Notes: generated by a model from the letters alone, not told the origin. 64,000 bases of DNA from Stachybotrys elegans (GCA_020746835.1 JAGPNK010000008.1:682001-746000), one strand, 5' to 3'; shown: positions 45,792 to 59,109, counted from the stretch's first letter. Translations and numbers: made by a program.

Positions 45792-47181
45792 ATGTCTGCG
45801 GTCATTCAGGAGCAGTTTGCGCTGCTCTCCATCGGCCTGATAGTAATAGGCACCCGATGTGTGCTACGATGGCGACAAGTTGGCCCCTCCGGCTTCCAAC
45901 TCGACGACTACCTAATGCCTCTCACAGGTGTAAGTTTTGGACAGCACTCGATCAAACATCGCAGCTAATACAAGCGAATATAGTTGGTATTTTCGGCGGA
46001 AACCGTGGCCGCATACCTTGTCGGAGCAAGATTCCAAGGTCTCACAAACAGCTACATGACTGCTGAGCAGAGGGAGACCCTGGACCCAGACTCTCGAGAG
46101 TATTACAACCGCCAATGGGGGTCCGGAATCCAGGTCATCGGCTGGTCCTTCTACGCCTTCATCCTCTGGGCCCTCAAGTTCTGCGTCACTGCATTCTACG
46201 GGAGACTGACGTATGTTCCCCCAATCCCGATGGGCCATATCTGACTGACAAGATAGATCTGGCCTTGTCCACCTCAAGCTGCGCGTAACTATAGCATACA
46301 TTCTTTTGGGAGTAACATACGCCACTGTCGCCCTTACGATTCTACTGTCATGTCAACCGATGTCCCATTTCTGGCAGATCTACCCAGACCCGGGCAGACT
46401 CTGTCAGCCGACAAACTCTCCCGCCTACGTCCTGGTGGTTGTAATACCCAACATTCTGACAGACATATACTTGTTGTCTATCCCCTTGCCGGTAAGTTGA
46501 TTGTGATACCGAAAGAATCTCGAGCTAATGGTTGTCAGCTTGTGTGGGGTGTGAATATCTCCCTACGCCGCAGAATCACTCTGGTTGTCTTGTTCAGCGG
46601 TGCTTTATTCATCATGATGGCCGGTACTATCAGAGCTATCGTCATTTCCACCGTAAGTTGGGTCCCAGCCCCCATCAAACCGTCTCGCAAACTGACCGTT
46701 TTAGTCGGGCCCTAACGGAGCCGTAGCCGGCAGTTCATGGGCTTGCCGCGAGACCTTTGTTGCCATCATCGTCACAAACCTCCCCATTCTTCAGCCTCTG
46801 CTCCGCAAAATCGCCAGCGCAACAGGACTCAGCATCCTCTTCAGTCGGTCATCACCCACCCACAGCAACAGTTACCAACTACGAAGCGGCGAGGCGGGAA
46901 CCCGATTGGACGGAAGCCGAAAGAAGGGCACACAGCATCGCCACCCGCTATCTATCCCCCAAGCTTCGGCATGGGGCAGCGACGAGCACATCCTCCCCGA
47001 GGAATCCGGCAGCGAATCCGGCATGAAGAGGAGCGAGTCCAGGAAGAACCAGGGCATCGTGGTGGCCCATGAAATCAGTGTGCGATCAGAAGAGGCCGGC
47101 GCTCCTGGCTCTGCACCCCACGGCAACAACTGGGAACTCAATGCAGCGGCATCAGGGAACTCGACGCCCCGACCGAAATGA
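45792..47181 (+). CDS. PTH11-like / fungal rhodopsin-domain integral membrane protein
   Basis: Seven-helix fungal membrane protein of the type often grouped with PTH11-related receptors, but without a CFEM domain. Exons 45792-45929, 45984-46210, 46257-46491, 46539-46652 and 46705-47181 give 396 residues. Hallmarks are RCVLRWRQVGPSGFQLDDYL near the first loop, FCVTAFYGRLT, CQPMSHFWQIYPDPGRLCQP with the conserved cysteines, PNILTDIYLLSIPLPLVW, and SWACRETFVAIIVTNLPI. The hydrophilic tail from about 290 is Ser/Glu-rich and cytoplasmic. All introns keep phase. Ligand and pathway unknown. Confidence 0.88.
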
Positions 47182-47970
47182 GGACGTGCCGTCGCCAGGA
47201 CAAGGGGCGTTGTATGATAATGGGACAGGGCTCATTTCTTTCCTATGTAGCTTGTCTATGTACACTAATCTGGAGGCGACAGGGCCCAAAATTGTTAACG
47301 AATCTGTTATACCTGTGTGCCGTGAACTGTGACTTTGGACCGGTCCTCGCCAAATATTACCTCCTAATAGTTCGGCTGAAATGTCTGCCAGCAAGGGATA
47401 GCCGAAAATTGTTTCAAGTCATCCTTGCCCGTTATCAGCACATATATCATAGGACCTCTCCGGTATGCCGATCGGTCTTCCGGGAGGAAGAAACGGGTTC
47501 GGCGGCTCGATTTAGGGGCTCTGGCTGACTAACACAGCCTGGGCTGTTTGTTCCAGCTGTCTTCTGGAATGAGGTAGGTAGGAGAGGTACCTGAGGAAGG
47601 AAGACGGGCGCCTGAGTCCCACTAACTGCTCCCAGAGCATTGAATCCGAAGCCATGATTCGCTGCTGCATTCCCCCTTCCTCCTAACCACCTGCGCAGAC
47701 TCTGCACGCACTGCAAATTGGGCATTGGTACCCATTCACGCGCCCAGCTACCTCTGCCGCCATCGTGGACTGCGACTATTGCCTGCATTCTGCCGTACCT
47801 GAGCAGCCGATCAAAGTACCCCGCCCCAGCCCAAGGTGGTTGCTGCCGCGCCCCCCAAACTACCCTGGCGAGCTGCTGTTGCGCATCATTCTGTGCTGCT
47901 GCCCCGCTATCCAAGAGGCTCCAGTGTGAGTCAAAATTTATTGTTGGTGTTGGACGTCCAAGCCGACTCT
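47182..47970. other. intergenic, upstream of histidyl-tRNA synthetase
   Basis: 789 bases with no supported gene; holds the receptor 3' end and the synthetase promoter and leader. Confidence 0.55.
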
Positions 47971-49703
47971 ATGCCCCCATCTTCACCTTTACCTACCACG
48001 GCACTTCGCTCGCTCTACTCGCACACGCGCCAGCGAGCATCGAGGACAGTCGCATTCCGGGTAATACGCCTGTCACCACCTGCAGCCTGCACCAGATCCC
48101 TCCACGCGAGCCCGCGCTGGACCAGTGACCCCTCCAAGGCCTCTTCTACCCCACCTCACCACCACGCCGCCGATATGGCATCGCAGGAGGGCAACTCCAA
48201 GCCCATGTCCATCAACCCCAAGGAGGGTGCTCCCAAGGAGGCCAAGCCCCCGAAGAAGGGTGCAATTGCCCTCAAGACCCCCAAGGGAACGCGCGACTGG
48301 ATCGGCGCGGACATCAACCTGCGCGACGACATCTTTGCCAACATCAGCCGCGTCTTCAAGGCCCACGGCGGCACTCCCCTGGACACGCCCGTCTTTGAGC
48401 TGAGCGAGATTCTTACCAACAAGTATGGCGAGGACTCTCGCCTCATCTACGAGCTGCAGGACCAGGGCGGCGAGCTGTGCTCCCTCCGTTATGACCTGAC
48501 TGTCCCCCTGGCCCGTTATCTCGCCCAGAGCTCTACCCTCAACATGAAGCGTTATCAGATCGCCAAGGTCTACCGTCGAGATAACCCTGTAAGCCTCTTG
48601 CCTCGCTTACCAAGGTTCCTGCTAAACATGAAAAGTCGATAGCCAGAGGCCGTCTACGAGAGTTCTTCCAGTGCGATTTCGACACTGTCGGCGAGTACGA
48701 CACCATGATTCCCGATTCCGAAATCCTCTGCATCGCCGTCGAGGTCTTTGAGTCGCTCGGCATGGCAGATGACATCACCATCAAGCTCAACCACCGCAAG
48801 ATTCTCGACGGTCTGTTCCGGGTCGCTGGTGTTCCCGAGGACAAGATTCGACCCATCAGCTCTGCCGTCGACAAGCTCGACAAGGCACCCTGGGCCGAGG
48901 TCAAGAAGGAGATGGTGGAGGAGAAGGGTCTGGACGAGGCTGTTGCCGACAAGATTGGCGAGTACGTCAAGCACAGCGGCGGCCCTGAGCTCATTGAGCT
49001 GCTCAGGAAAGATACTGAGGCCATGGCCAATGAGAACGTCGAGGCTGGCCTCAAGGAGATGAGCCTCCTTTTCGACTACCTCAAGGCCTATGACATCACG
49101 AGCAAGGTTTCTTTCGACCTGTCCCTGGCCCGTGGTCTGGATTACTACACTGGTCTCATCTACGAAGTTGTGACCAAGCTGCCTCCTGACGCAAAGGCGC
49201 ACGACGAGGAGTCCCGAATTGGCAGTATCGCCGCTGGTGGACGCTACGATAACCTTGTTGGCATGTTTGGCAAGCGCCAGATCCCCTGCGTCGGCATCTC
49301 CTTCGGTGTCGACCGGATATTCACGATCCTCAAGACCCGCCAAGAGAAGGAGAAGCAGGCTGCGCGAAAAGCCGATGTCTACATCATGGCTTTTGGCGGC
49401 AAGGGCTTCGATGGTCTGCTCGCTGAACGCATGGCCATTGCGCGCATGCTATGGAAGGAGGGCATCAGGACCGAGTTCTCGGCCAAGGTGAAGCCCAAGC
49501 TGCCCCAGCAATTCAAGGCCGCCGAGACCAACGACATCCCCCTGGCCGTGATCCTGGGCGAGGGAGAGGTCGCCGAGGGCAAGCTGCGACTGAAGAGGCT
49601 TGGGCTGGGAGAGGGTCAGAGTGCGGAGGAGAAGGACGGTCGTCTGCTGGCCAAGGAGGACTTGGTGGCGGAGGTGAAGAAGTATCTGGCTGAAAACGCA
49701 TAG
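47971..49703 (+). CDS. HTS1: histidyl-tRNA synthetase, cytosolic and mitochondrial
   Basis: Charges tRNA-His with histidine. Exons 47971-48588 and 48636-49703 give 561 residues from the first ATG. Class II motifs are present: TPKGTRDW at the N-terminus of the core, motif 2 around [20 protein letters not shown] (spanning the intron), the His-specific [10 protein letters not shown], and motif 3 FGVDRIF. A C-terminal anticodon-binding domain follows. Residues 1-68 are rich in Arg and Ser and lack acidic residues over much of their length, like a mitochondrial presequence; a second in-frame ATG at 48175 (MASQEG) would give the cytosolic form, as in yeast HTS1. Dual use of the starts is inferred. 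Confidence 0.93.
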
Positions 49704-49931
49704 CGACTGGGATTATAGAAATCGCAAATAAAGGAATGTAAAAGGGATAGACGGTGGACAATCGCAATTCACTTGTGCGAGCTGCTGCTCGACTGTAATT
49801 TATGTCGTTGGCCGTGATGGGGCACGTGACGGCGCGTTGGACTTGGTGTAGCTCCACAAACTCAAGGGGATATCGACGGTCAAGAGACCTGCTTCCCAGC
49901 ACAATCAAGCAGATTGTCGCCGGCCGCCATC

Positions 49932-50592
49932 ATGGATAACTCCTTGGACGAGACAACCCTCTCCACGCTTACGCTTCTAGAATCGCGGCTCCTCCGCATC
50001 GAGCACGTGCTCTACGGACAGACTGCATCGCCATCCCTCGCGTCCGAGGACTCGACCGTGGATAGACTAGGTAGCTTGGAGAGACGCTTCTCGACGGTGC
50101 TATCTGACTTTCGTGTCTACGGGGAGCTGCTCAAGATATGTACGTTCGCCCCGGGCAAGAATATCGATCGCAGGCTCACATTCAACAGACAGGGCCCATC
50201 CCGACTTCTTCCACGCGCCCGATGCATCCGAACCGCCCTCGCAATTGGCGCCCGACGCGATACAATCCATTGTGCTCGCCTCTGCCTCCATGTACCCGGC
50301 GACCCTGTCATCCTTGACGGCGATCCAGGATAGCCCGATCCCAGATCCGTCGGAGAGCGCCTCGCTGCTTGCGCTGGCGGACAAGATGAAGGCGTTGGAG
50401 GCGACACAGACGGCACAGGCAGCGGAGATGGCGGAGCTGCGCAGGCGCAGCGAGGTGGTGATGCGGACGTGGTACGAGAGCGAGGTGCTGCAGACGTCAC
50501 AGGCGCTGGCGGACGTGGAGCGGCGGATGGAGCGGGTCGAGCGCTGGATCAGGAGACTGGAGCACGCCAAAGAGGAGGAGAAGGAGATTTGA
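49932..50592 (+). CDS. nuclear distribution protein RO10 (dynactin p24-like)
   Basis: Small coiled-coil subunit associated with dynactin, needed for dynein-driven nuclear movement in filamentous fungi. Exons 49932-50139 and 50189-50592 give 203 residues. Recognisable segments are LESRLLRIEHVLYG, RLGSLERRFSTVL, YRAHPDFFH across the intron, and a C-terminal heptad region (LADVERRMERVERWIRRLE). Length fits the family. It lies 228 bases downstream of the synthetase on the same strand. Confidence 0.85.
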
Positions 50593-53500
50593 GGCTATAG
50601 AGGGCTGGCAAGCTAGACGATATCGCCGATACTCAGCGAAGGCGCTGCATGGCGGCGAGGGTGTTGGAGCACCTACGTAATGCTGCCAGGAACACTGCAC
50701 CAGGAACACATTACTCGAGGCCGGGCAGTCTACAGGACAGGCATTGTTGATGCATGACGGAGGAACGGCGGAGAGGAGCAAGCATGCGACGACTGCAGGT
50801 AGGTGAGGGGCGTCGGCGACGCAGGCAGTCCGGTTTGATACCCCGATATACAAACATACGATCAACACACTATTACCCAATAATACGGGAAAGCCTTGAT
50901 AGGCCAAAGGATCGTCCTGCCCCGGATTCCTTGACCAAATGCACGGCACGGCGTTATATCGGACGGGTAGACTTGCTGTGGTGGTGTTGGGCAAGGTAGC
51001 ACCTTTGACGCACTCATGAGACAGATCCGAGGGGCCGTGACGGCAAGCGACGGGCTTGTGACTGCAGCGTTTCGGTAGTGTGTGTGCTCGGACTTAGGGG
51101 TGCATACGTAGATAATATGTCATTACTGGATATGTACTGATCCGCGTGGCTGGGGCTTCTCGCGAGGTTGGCTGACGACCACAACGAACGCGTTGGCAGG
51201 AGGTGATGTTGAATGCAGTATTTGGAGGGCCACGATTCTCGGGGAGTTTCAGGCCTCAGCCCTGTTACTGTTACCGCTCAACTGTTACGCAAGGGGTGGA
51301 TACGGAGTACCCTGACACGGCATGATGATCATTTTCTAGTTGCGAATGAGACTGCTGGTCCCAAGAATCGTCAAGCGTTCACGCAACCAGTGAAGCGAAT
51401 ATGTCGATCTGGGGTATGTAGTATCAGGAGGGTTGATAGGTGCGTTGGGCTTGCTTGCAGATGCAAACCTCCGAGGTATCATCGCATGGCAGTGTGAATC
51501 GCAGGCCCAAGCTTGCCGGTACCATGCCATCGCCGGACTAGCCGAGGACGACATACTACGAGTCCCTGGATCATCTGGGCGGCGATCTTGGAAACCGCTG
51601 AAGCCCTTTCGATCGACATTCGCTACCGGATCCGGGAAAATGTCTCATCTCTCAAGTTTCTTTGCCATGTCTTGGGTTAATCAGACCACCGATACGTTTG
51701 TGGAGAGATGGAGTCATGGAAAGGACTGGTTCACGGAGTCAACGGCAGAGCGCAGAGCTGCCAAAAGAAAGACGGAAAGAAAAGAAAGAAGAAACCGAGT
51801 GGACCAGGGCGACTTGTCAAGTTCTGAAACATCAAACTGCATACCAGCGTGGACTAGCGCAGGGAGGCGTTGCATGGGGTTCGCGCCTCTGGGTGGGCGA
51901 TGGCGTTTCGACATGGCGAGAAGGAGAGTGACGGCGTTGGATCGCGGGCTCAACCCAAGGACTTGGTCCCACGAGGGCGATTTGTGCGCGTGGCACCAAG
52001 CATCGGACTGAAGCACAAGTATCTGCAAGGTGTCCGGAGGAGAGCAGCGTGCCCTATCAAATGTGCCGGCCCCTGCATAAAGCACACAACAGGATGGAGT
52101 ATTGGGGCGCGGCACAGCCTATCAAGGCCGCTCGGGTGGACAAGGAGGAGGAGGGGGCTTCTCGGTAATGTCTTGGATGTTTGGGAAAAGCGAGGAGGAG
52201 GCAGCACGGATGGTGATGGGCGAAGACAGCCATGGCGAGGAAAAGAACGAAGGCACCATGTTGGGATGGGGGGTGAGAATTTACAGGCATTTCAGTTGAC
52301 AGATATTCCTTCCGCACTTTGGACGAGCTGAGCGCCCAGCCAGCCAAAAGTACCCTCCGTCCGTTCAACGAGACAAGGGGCCGGTCAAAGGAAAAAGAAA
52401 CACGATGACATGTTTTGGACCGAATGGTTCTATCCATGTGGCTGGGGCCAACGAGGCGTTGTTTGAGCCACGGGAGTCACGGCAGTGACCAAACAAGCTA
52501 CGATTCTAGGCGGCTCACTGGTGGAGTCGCCAAGGAAGGGGGGGCGCTCACGAACGGACGCCACTTGGTTCATTCCAAAGAAAGCAAGTAAACGAAAAGA
52601 AAAATCATTAATCGACGATTCCATGGATCTTCTTCCCAAGGTGCGGCACAGGGGGAGCGGACTAACTGGATGGACATTATGGTGGTTTGTGCGCTGCGGC
52701 TGCTTGAGGAGAAAGGGTCGGGTACCTTGCGCTTGGGTAACCTTGGAAGGCTTTGGTGGCTGGCAGGGCCTAGTCCGTCTTCAGCAGGGCCCCGCTGTCT
52801 CAGTGTCTCAGCGTCTCAGCCCAGGGAGATCCTTTTTCATCTCCGATTATCCTCTGGATTTTGTATTCCCTCGACATTAGTACATACATACGTAGATAAA
52901 GATGTACCTTACCTAGTCCTATCGTGGCATCATGGCCTCACGTCCTCTGTCTACCACTTCTTTTTGGGTGCACGCGGGGTCGTTTACTACGGTTGCATCG
53001 CCAGCGGAACCCCCGGCTAAACAGAAGGGGCGGAGAGAGGAATATGTAGGAATCAGGAAATGGGACGGCCAGTAGAGGAGATTGCCGTAGAAGTGACCTT
53101 GGTTTTGACCTTCCTCTTCCCTTACGAGAGAGAGGCAAGGTAATGAAATGAAATGAAATAAAATAAAATAAAATGACCACCAGCCTTGTCCCGGTTTGCA
53201 CCTTCGCCGTGATTGCTGACAGATGCCGCCGCACTTGATCAGATCAGTTCCACTGCGTGGCTTGGTACCCATTCATTCCTTTCTTTCCTTCGTTCTTTTA
53301 ATTTTCTCTCACTCTCACTCTTTGTGTATATGTACAGCTATCACACCCCTGCCCCCCTGCTCTCTGTCCCTGGATCGAATCATCACCCATTCTTCGCTCC
53401 ACTTTCTTCTGGTTTTAGTGCTGTAGACTTTCCCACCTTCCTTCGCGTTCGTTGTATGCATGCATGGCTGGGCTCATGTACCCGCTCCCGCATTTTTGTG

Positions 53501-54260
53501 TCGCGGCGGTACTTGGGGCCCAGCCATTTTCGACCGCCTGCCCTGCGGTTCAGCAGCTGGCGCACCTTAAAATCCAATCCGTACCTGCCCGCTCGTACCT
53601 GGGGACCCTGGCTGCTTGCGCCTCTCAGCCGCGCAGCCAATCAGCACACAAGCCACCTCACCAACCACTCTCCCTCACACACCCTCCTCTCCTCTCTCCA
53701 GTCGTCCATCCCCATCCTCTTTACGCACGCCCGCTTATCCTTTGCATTTGTCGTCCTGTCCTCACCTCCACACCTGCTTACTCCTCCCCTTCTTCTTGAA
53801 CACGCGCCCCCCTGATATCCTTACATCCACCTTTCGACCTTGGGCACCTTGGACTCTTCTGATTCTTACTTTGCCGAGACGGTCAAGCAGCGCATCAATT
53901 CGATACTATTTGTCGCCATTTTCATTTCTTCCCTTCTTCCTTTTCTTCCTCTGCCGCCTCGAGACGTCCGACCTCGCCTGTTCCTTTCTCTTGGACTTCC
54001 TCTTGTTTCCGCCAGCCAGCCATCCATCCACCGCGCAATAGCCTCGCGACCGTCGCCGATCGAGTACTCGTGTCCGCACTCTCATGCTTCCCTAACGAAT
54101 CCGTCTCGCATCGCTCCTTGTCCGCCTGTCGTTCCCATCGTGGCTCACCACCGACGCTCGTGACTTTTGCTCTCGCCCCGACCCGGCACGCAAATCGTCT
54201 GCCTCTGCGTCGTTTTCTATGCCCTCTTACGGATCTCTGGGGTCACCGTCGCTAAGGAAA
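50593..54260. other. large intergenic region and SHO1 leader
   Basis: About 3.7 kb. A 192-codon frame at 51433-52011 and several others show no family features. Near 53145-53175 there is an AAATG/AAATA pentamer run. From about 53220 to 54250 the sequence is strongly CT-rich, consistent with a long 5' leader of SHO1 containing several short upstream frames. Confidence 0.5.
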
Positions 54261-55290
54261 ATGGATTATTCTCGCCAGCACGGGCGCAAGGGCCTGCAGA
54301 TGGGTAATATCCTCGGCGACCCCTTTGCTCTCGCTACCCTCTCCATCGGAATGGTACGCCCTCTCCTCCCCTGGCTTCGCATCCAATCAATCCTCTGACT
54401 GATCATGGTATAGCTCGCATGGTTTATTGCATTCATCTCCTGCATCGTGGGCCAGATCACCGAGCCCGACAGCACTACCGGTGATGAGCCATTCCCGACG
54501 TTTCCCTGGTGGTCTGTCGTTTTCAGTCTCTTCCTGCTCCTGGGCGTCTTTGTCGTTGTCGCCAGCGATTCTATTCAGACCTACAATGTTGCTCTGACTG
54601 GCTACTTGTCCGCCGGTCTGGTTCTGACCACCTCCTCGGTCAACTCGTTGATTTACTCTCGCTTCGGCGCCAGGCAAGCCGGCGCCGCTGGCTTCATCCT
54701 GCTGTCTATGATCATCGTAAGGAACAACGCTACCTGTACATGCTGCCGTCGCTAATGCCTCGTAGGCCGTTTGGATCTTCTATTTTGGATCTCAACCCTC
54801 ATCCACCCCACGTGCCTTCATCGACTCCTTTGCCTTGACCAAGGAGTCTTCAACAATCAACCGCTCTACGATGAATGCCTATGGCACTGGCCGTCCCGAG
54901 ACGTCTAACTCTGTGCAGCCGCCCCAGATGTACACGTCGGCTCAGCTCAACGGCTTCGAGAACCCCTCCTCAGTTGGCGGCATCTCCCAGATGAACGGAT
55001 CTCGAGGATCGGCCATGACGCCCGTGTATGGCGCCAACACCGGCATGACCAACCAGCCACCCAAATCTGTCTCTCCCGGTGCCGACACCGAGGTCGTGCC
55101 GCCTACCGAGTACCCTTACCGCGCCAAGGCCATCTATAGCTACGAAGCCAACCCCGAAGACGCAAACGAAATCTCCTTTACCAAGCACGAGGTCCTTGAG
55201 GTGTCAGATGTCAGCGGGCGTTGGTGGCAAGCAAGAAAGGAAACCGGCGAGACGGGTATCGCACCCAGCAACTATCTCATCCTATTATGA
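54261..55290 (+). CDS. SHO1: high-osmolarity sensor Sho1
   Basis: Plasma-membrane osmosensor that feeds the HOG MAPK cascade by binding Pbs2 through its SH3 domain. Exons 54261-54353, 54414-54716 and 54766-55290 give 306 residues. Four membrane segments are visible: [59 protein letters not shown] and [18 protein letters not shown] Ser/Asn-rich linker follows, and the C-terminal SH3 starts at [11 protein letters not shown] and has ALYDY-like, RWWQARKE and GIAPSNYL signatures. Length and order match fungal Sho1 exactly. Confidence 0.95.
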
Positions 55291-56287
55291 GCTACGATTT
55301 CGGGGACGGTCCAGCTGCGAACCCGCTTCCTTGAGTGCATTATTGCAGGCCAGGATGCAGATTGTTCGAAGCTCACCAAGCGACACGTACAGAGTACACG
55401 CACCCTATTTTTTCTTTGGCCTCGCATAGACGGCCCTCATTTTTTCTCCTAACGTCTTAAGTCACGACTTTTGTGCGCATCGATTTGGGATATGTGTTGG
55501 ACGGAGTATATTTGGACGAACTCGCCCCCAGCGGCCATGGATGCGACAGGAGTGGCATCCTTCTTTCCTTTCTCAGCTCCTTGGTTGTTCCATTTTCTTT
55601 CTTTCTGATTCCATTTTATTTTGTTGTCATCACCCATTTGTTCATTTGGCACTTTGCCACTTTGACCTCACTTCCACCTGGCGGAACTAGATTTTTTTCT
55701 TCTTTTTTTAAGGAACGGTGCCTGCTTCAATGAGCAGCGCGCGTAGGGGCAGATGTTGGTTTGATTCCCGATGAGTGGACAGCCAAAAGAGAGGTGATGA
55801 AGCGAGGTGACGAGCCTCTGCTGCGCAAAAAGAGATAGCACAGATCACATCTGTATGTACGAGGCAGATATCCAGACTCTCCGCAAGAGACGGGATTGTC
55901 TGGAATGAAAATACGAAATCAACATTTGACCCAGGTGATGCGCAGATTGACAAGATTTGTGAGGACTGTTCTGGTATTCTATTCCTATGATAGGGCCGTG
56001 TACTGGGATCGCTGTGACAATGCTGATCCGCGCCCTGGTTTAACCATTGCGGAGCTAGGGCCAGCGACCAGATATGTAGCGCTGGATACTATGATGCCAT
56101 AGCGCTTGATCTGCTATATCCTACACATGCCCGGCTATGTGTGCGTACATGCTGGCGTGATCCTGTAGCTAAGTACATTGGCTTTGCAGATCAAGACGTG
56201 CCAGTCATGCCCTTTAGCGGCGAGTGCAGCGACATGTTGGCCCTGTCTGGTTCTCGCGGTAGAAGTGACTCGTAGGACCGCACCGCT
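55291..56287. other. intergenic, convergent 3' ends of SHO1 and SPC19
   Basis: 997 bases; T-rich tracts (about 55580-55720) suit SHO1 3' processing. No gene seen. Confidence 0.55.
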
Positions 56288-56862
56288 TCACCCATCGAGC
56301 TGCTTCCTCAGCTCCCTCTCCTTCTGTAGCACCTCAAGCTCCAGCCTCTCGACGCCGTAGCGCAGCGCTTCCTTCCTCTGGCGGACGACACGGGCGCGGA
56401 GCTTATCCTCGCCTGCGAGCTGACGGCCGCGGCGCTTGGCGGCGGCAGATGTCTCGCGATCGTCGGGCCGCGCCAGCCGCCCATGCTGCAGCTCCGAGCG
56501 GGCTTTGAGGGTCTCTATGCGACGCTCCTGACGCTCGATCTGGGCATCTGCGCGGGAGAGGAGCAGGGCGATGTAGGGGCCGATCTCGTCGCGGAGGGAG
56601 GCCTCGGCGGCGGCAAGCGTGGGCTGCGGGATGAGCTCGTAGTGCTGGGGAGCGTGTCAGTACGCCGATCTCTAAAGAGAAGTAGGAGGCGGAAGGATGA
56701 GAGAGAGAGACCTACGCGGACAGTCTTGAGCACGGTAACAAGTCGTGGAAAGTCGGATACACCCTTGTCGAGCGTCTCTACAGAGGACTCGAGGAATTGG
56801 AGGGAGTTGCGGAGGGAGGAGACGCAGTCAGCGTAGGTGGAAGAGCCGCCGGGGGTTGCCAT
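56288..56862 (-). CDS. SPC19: DASH complex subunit Spc19
   Basis: Outer-kinetochore DASH/Dam1 ring subunit that couples chromosomes to spindle microtubules. Exons 56716-56862 and 56288-56644 give 167 residues. The N-terminal signature YADCVSSLRNSLQFLESSVE, followed by DKGVSDFPRL and VLKTVRHYELIPQPTL across the intron, is diagnostic. The rest is a charged coiled coil (RQERRIETLKARSE, RLELEVLQKERELRKQ). Fungus-specific. Confidence 0.92.
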
Positions 56863-58250
56863 GGCTGTAATGAACGGCCCCGGAGAGGAGGAAAAGGGAA
56901 ATGAGATGGGTGAGATTGGAGGGAGGGGGGGGCGGGAAACGAGAAAGAGGTCACGATGGCTTCATTCCGAGACTTCGGGAGGGGCGGGCTGCTATGCGGA
57001 GAACGCCCAAGGCTCTAGGCTGGGCCGGCAGTGGGAAATGTGAAGCAATCGTGAACCACGGGCAGAGAGAGAGAGGGACGGGCGGGAGGAACGCGTTGCC
57101 TTGTTGGTTTCAAGGCATTTGCCCCGCGCTGGCGCTGCACCCATGCAACTAACCGTAAGCACGGACCAGCGCGGGTATAAGCTTGTTTGCATACATGATT
57201 GCAACATGAATCTATCTATACATTTAAACTTGCACTGTCCAACGTCTGCAGCAAACCAAGCAGCCTCGCAAATGTGATGGGATCCTTTCCCCCACCCCGT
57301 TTCAGACCGGCATCTTCCGGATGGGCAATCTATGTTTTTTCCCCTTCGCCTCTGCATTCTGCCTCGTCGTGTCTCACCTCAAGCCTTTGGCCTGCCCGCT
57401 TGCTGGAATGCCGCGACTGCATGCCTGTCGCTGCCGGGGTGGCAGGCTGGCCTCAATCTTGTGTCCCTCGAGCGGGTGCAGGCTGCCCAGCTAAGCCTCT
57501 GGGTGAGACGAGACCCTCGAGCCAGCGAGCGCAGCAACTTTGTCTCGTCCTGTTCCTCGCCACTCTCCTCCTCCTACGTCCCCGACTGGCTCCTTCGCGA
57601 TCCGTTTCGTTTTGGGCATCCTTTAGGCGTGGGTGGGGGGGGGCTCTGATTTGGGGGCTCTGATTTGGGGGCTCTGATTCTTCATGTCTTTCTACTTCGT
57701 ATATCTCGATTTGGCTACTGGCCTTGAAGATCAATCGGTTCACCTCGGGAAAAGGTGCCGATGACCGACCCTCTGGGGCTTCCCAACGGTCCTCGATCGC
57801 AGACCATGTGCTGACGGCCTCACTACCAGACGAAAGTGCCCTCATGTTGTCACTCAAGTGGATAAAGCCAAGAGGTCAACTGCCTCGCCCCTCCGCGTGC
57901 TCGCTCGCCGCTCTTCGATCTTCTCCTGTGACGCCTTCTGACCTGCCGCTGGCATCCCCCTGGATTGCCGATGACTAAATGGATGCCCATCTCCCTTCCT
58001 GACTGAGACCATATCCATTTCCTTGTTTCCTGTCCCAAGGTCCCCACGCCGGGCAGCATCCCACAATCTATGTCTGTGTCCCCCCGGCTTTCTCTCCTCT
58101 GCCCATATAACTGCTCGCACCCTGGTTCCATCGTTCCAATTACCCCGAGTTACCCCCATACGGACCAACAACCCTGATACGTGACATGTCCCGGCCGGAT
58201 CCTGCATTCATCCTCAGATAGAGCGGGGCTCAAAGACTGTTGGTCACAAC
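56863..58250. other. intergenic, divergent promoters of SPC19 and a membrane protein gene
   Basis: 1.4 kb without a supported gene. A short tandem GGGGGCTCTGATTT repeat (three copies) is visible at about 57635-57680. Confidence 0.55.
57635..57680. repeat. short tandem repeat, unit about 15 bp
   Basis: GGGGGCTCTGATTT occurs three times in a row, the last ending in CTGATTC. It lies in a promoter-side spacer. Confidence 0.7.
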
Positions 58251-59109
58251 ATGGCTCGTCCTCTTACACCCAGCGAAGAGACCTTCTCCTCCCAGGAGCA
58301 GTACCATGGCCTAAGCTTCCTCAACGTCGATTGGAATGACAGCATTTCATCGGGGAAGCCCTTCACCTTGAAGTGGAATCGATCAGTGTCGGAAGGGTCG
58401 GCCGCGCTGGAGCTCTACCAGGTAGTGTATCCCGAGGAAGGGCTCGTCGTCTATGAGCCTGTTTCGAACCTCACAGGTGAGTGATGCACTGTGATCTAAG
58501 ATATTTCCACCTTTAACACTCAGAGAGACTTGATAGCTTCATCTTCCTGCACGTGGACACCAACCGACCTCCCCGACGGGCTATATACCTTGTGGCTCAC
58601 CACCAAAGGGGACAAGAGCCACGATGCGAAATGGGCTATATCGCCGGCCTGGAGGCCTAGCATCGACCCGGTTTGTCTAATACCCGTTCATTCTATACTC
58701 CCTCTTTCTTTCTAACTCTTGATAGAAGAAACACGGCTGGCACTGGGCAGCCCCTGTTGGTATCCCCATCGTCGTCGTTGTCAGCCTGTACGCCGTGGGC
58801 TTGGTAGTCTGCCTACTTCGCCGACGGGGCAGGAAGTCTCGGCAGCAAACCGCCGAGACCATGGCGCTGGATCCCGACTCGAATGGACGGCACGGGTCTT
58901 TCAGCTCGGTGGTGACGGTGCAGACGCTGGATGACGACGACAGGAAGGATAAGGCTGTTTGGGAGTTTTCGCATGAGCCGAGCGCTTCAACAGCATCGCC
59001 GTCTCCTGGAGCGACACCGCAAGGTGACTGTGCGTGCGCAAAGCTTCGCGAACCGGAGATGGCGAGGCTCGACTCGCGAGACAGCACACGGAGATCTAGC
59101 ATTGCTTGA
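58251..59109 (+). CDS. fungal single-pass membrane protein with extracellular beta domain
   Basis: Exons 58251-58476, 58537-58670 and 58726-59109 give 247 residues. The N-terminal 120 residues resemble the Kre9/Knh1 or Ser-Thr-rich membrane-anchor type of beta fold (SISSGKPFTLKWNRSVSEG, then SSSCTWTPTDLPDGLYTLW). One membrane helix follows (VGIPIVVVVSLYAVGLVVCL) with a basic stop-transfer RRRGRK and a Ser-rich cytoplasmic tail. No cleavable signal peptide is evident, so topology could be type III. Function unknown. Confidence 0.78.

Noticed and set aside
51433..52011. 192-codon plus-strand frame in the region before SHO1
   Set aside because: No family features, overlaps frames on both strands, and composition looks random.
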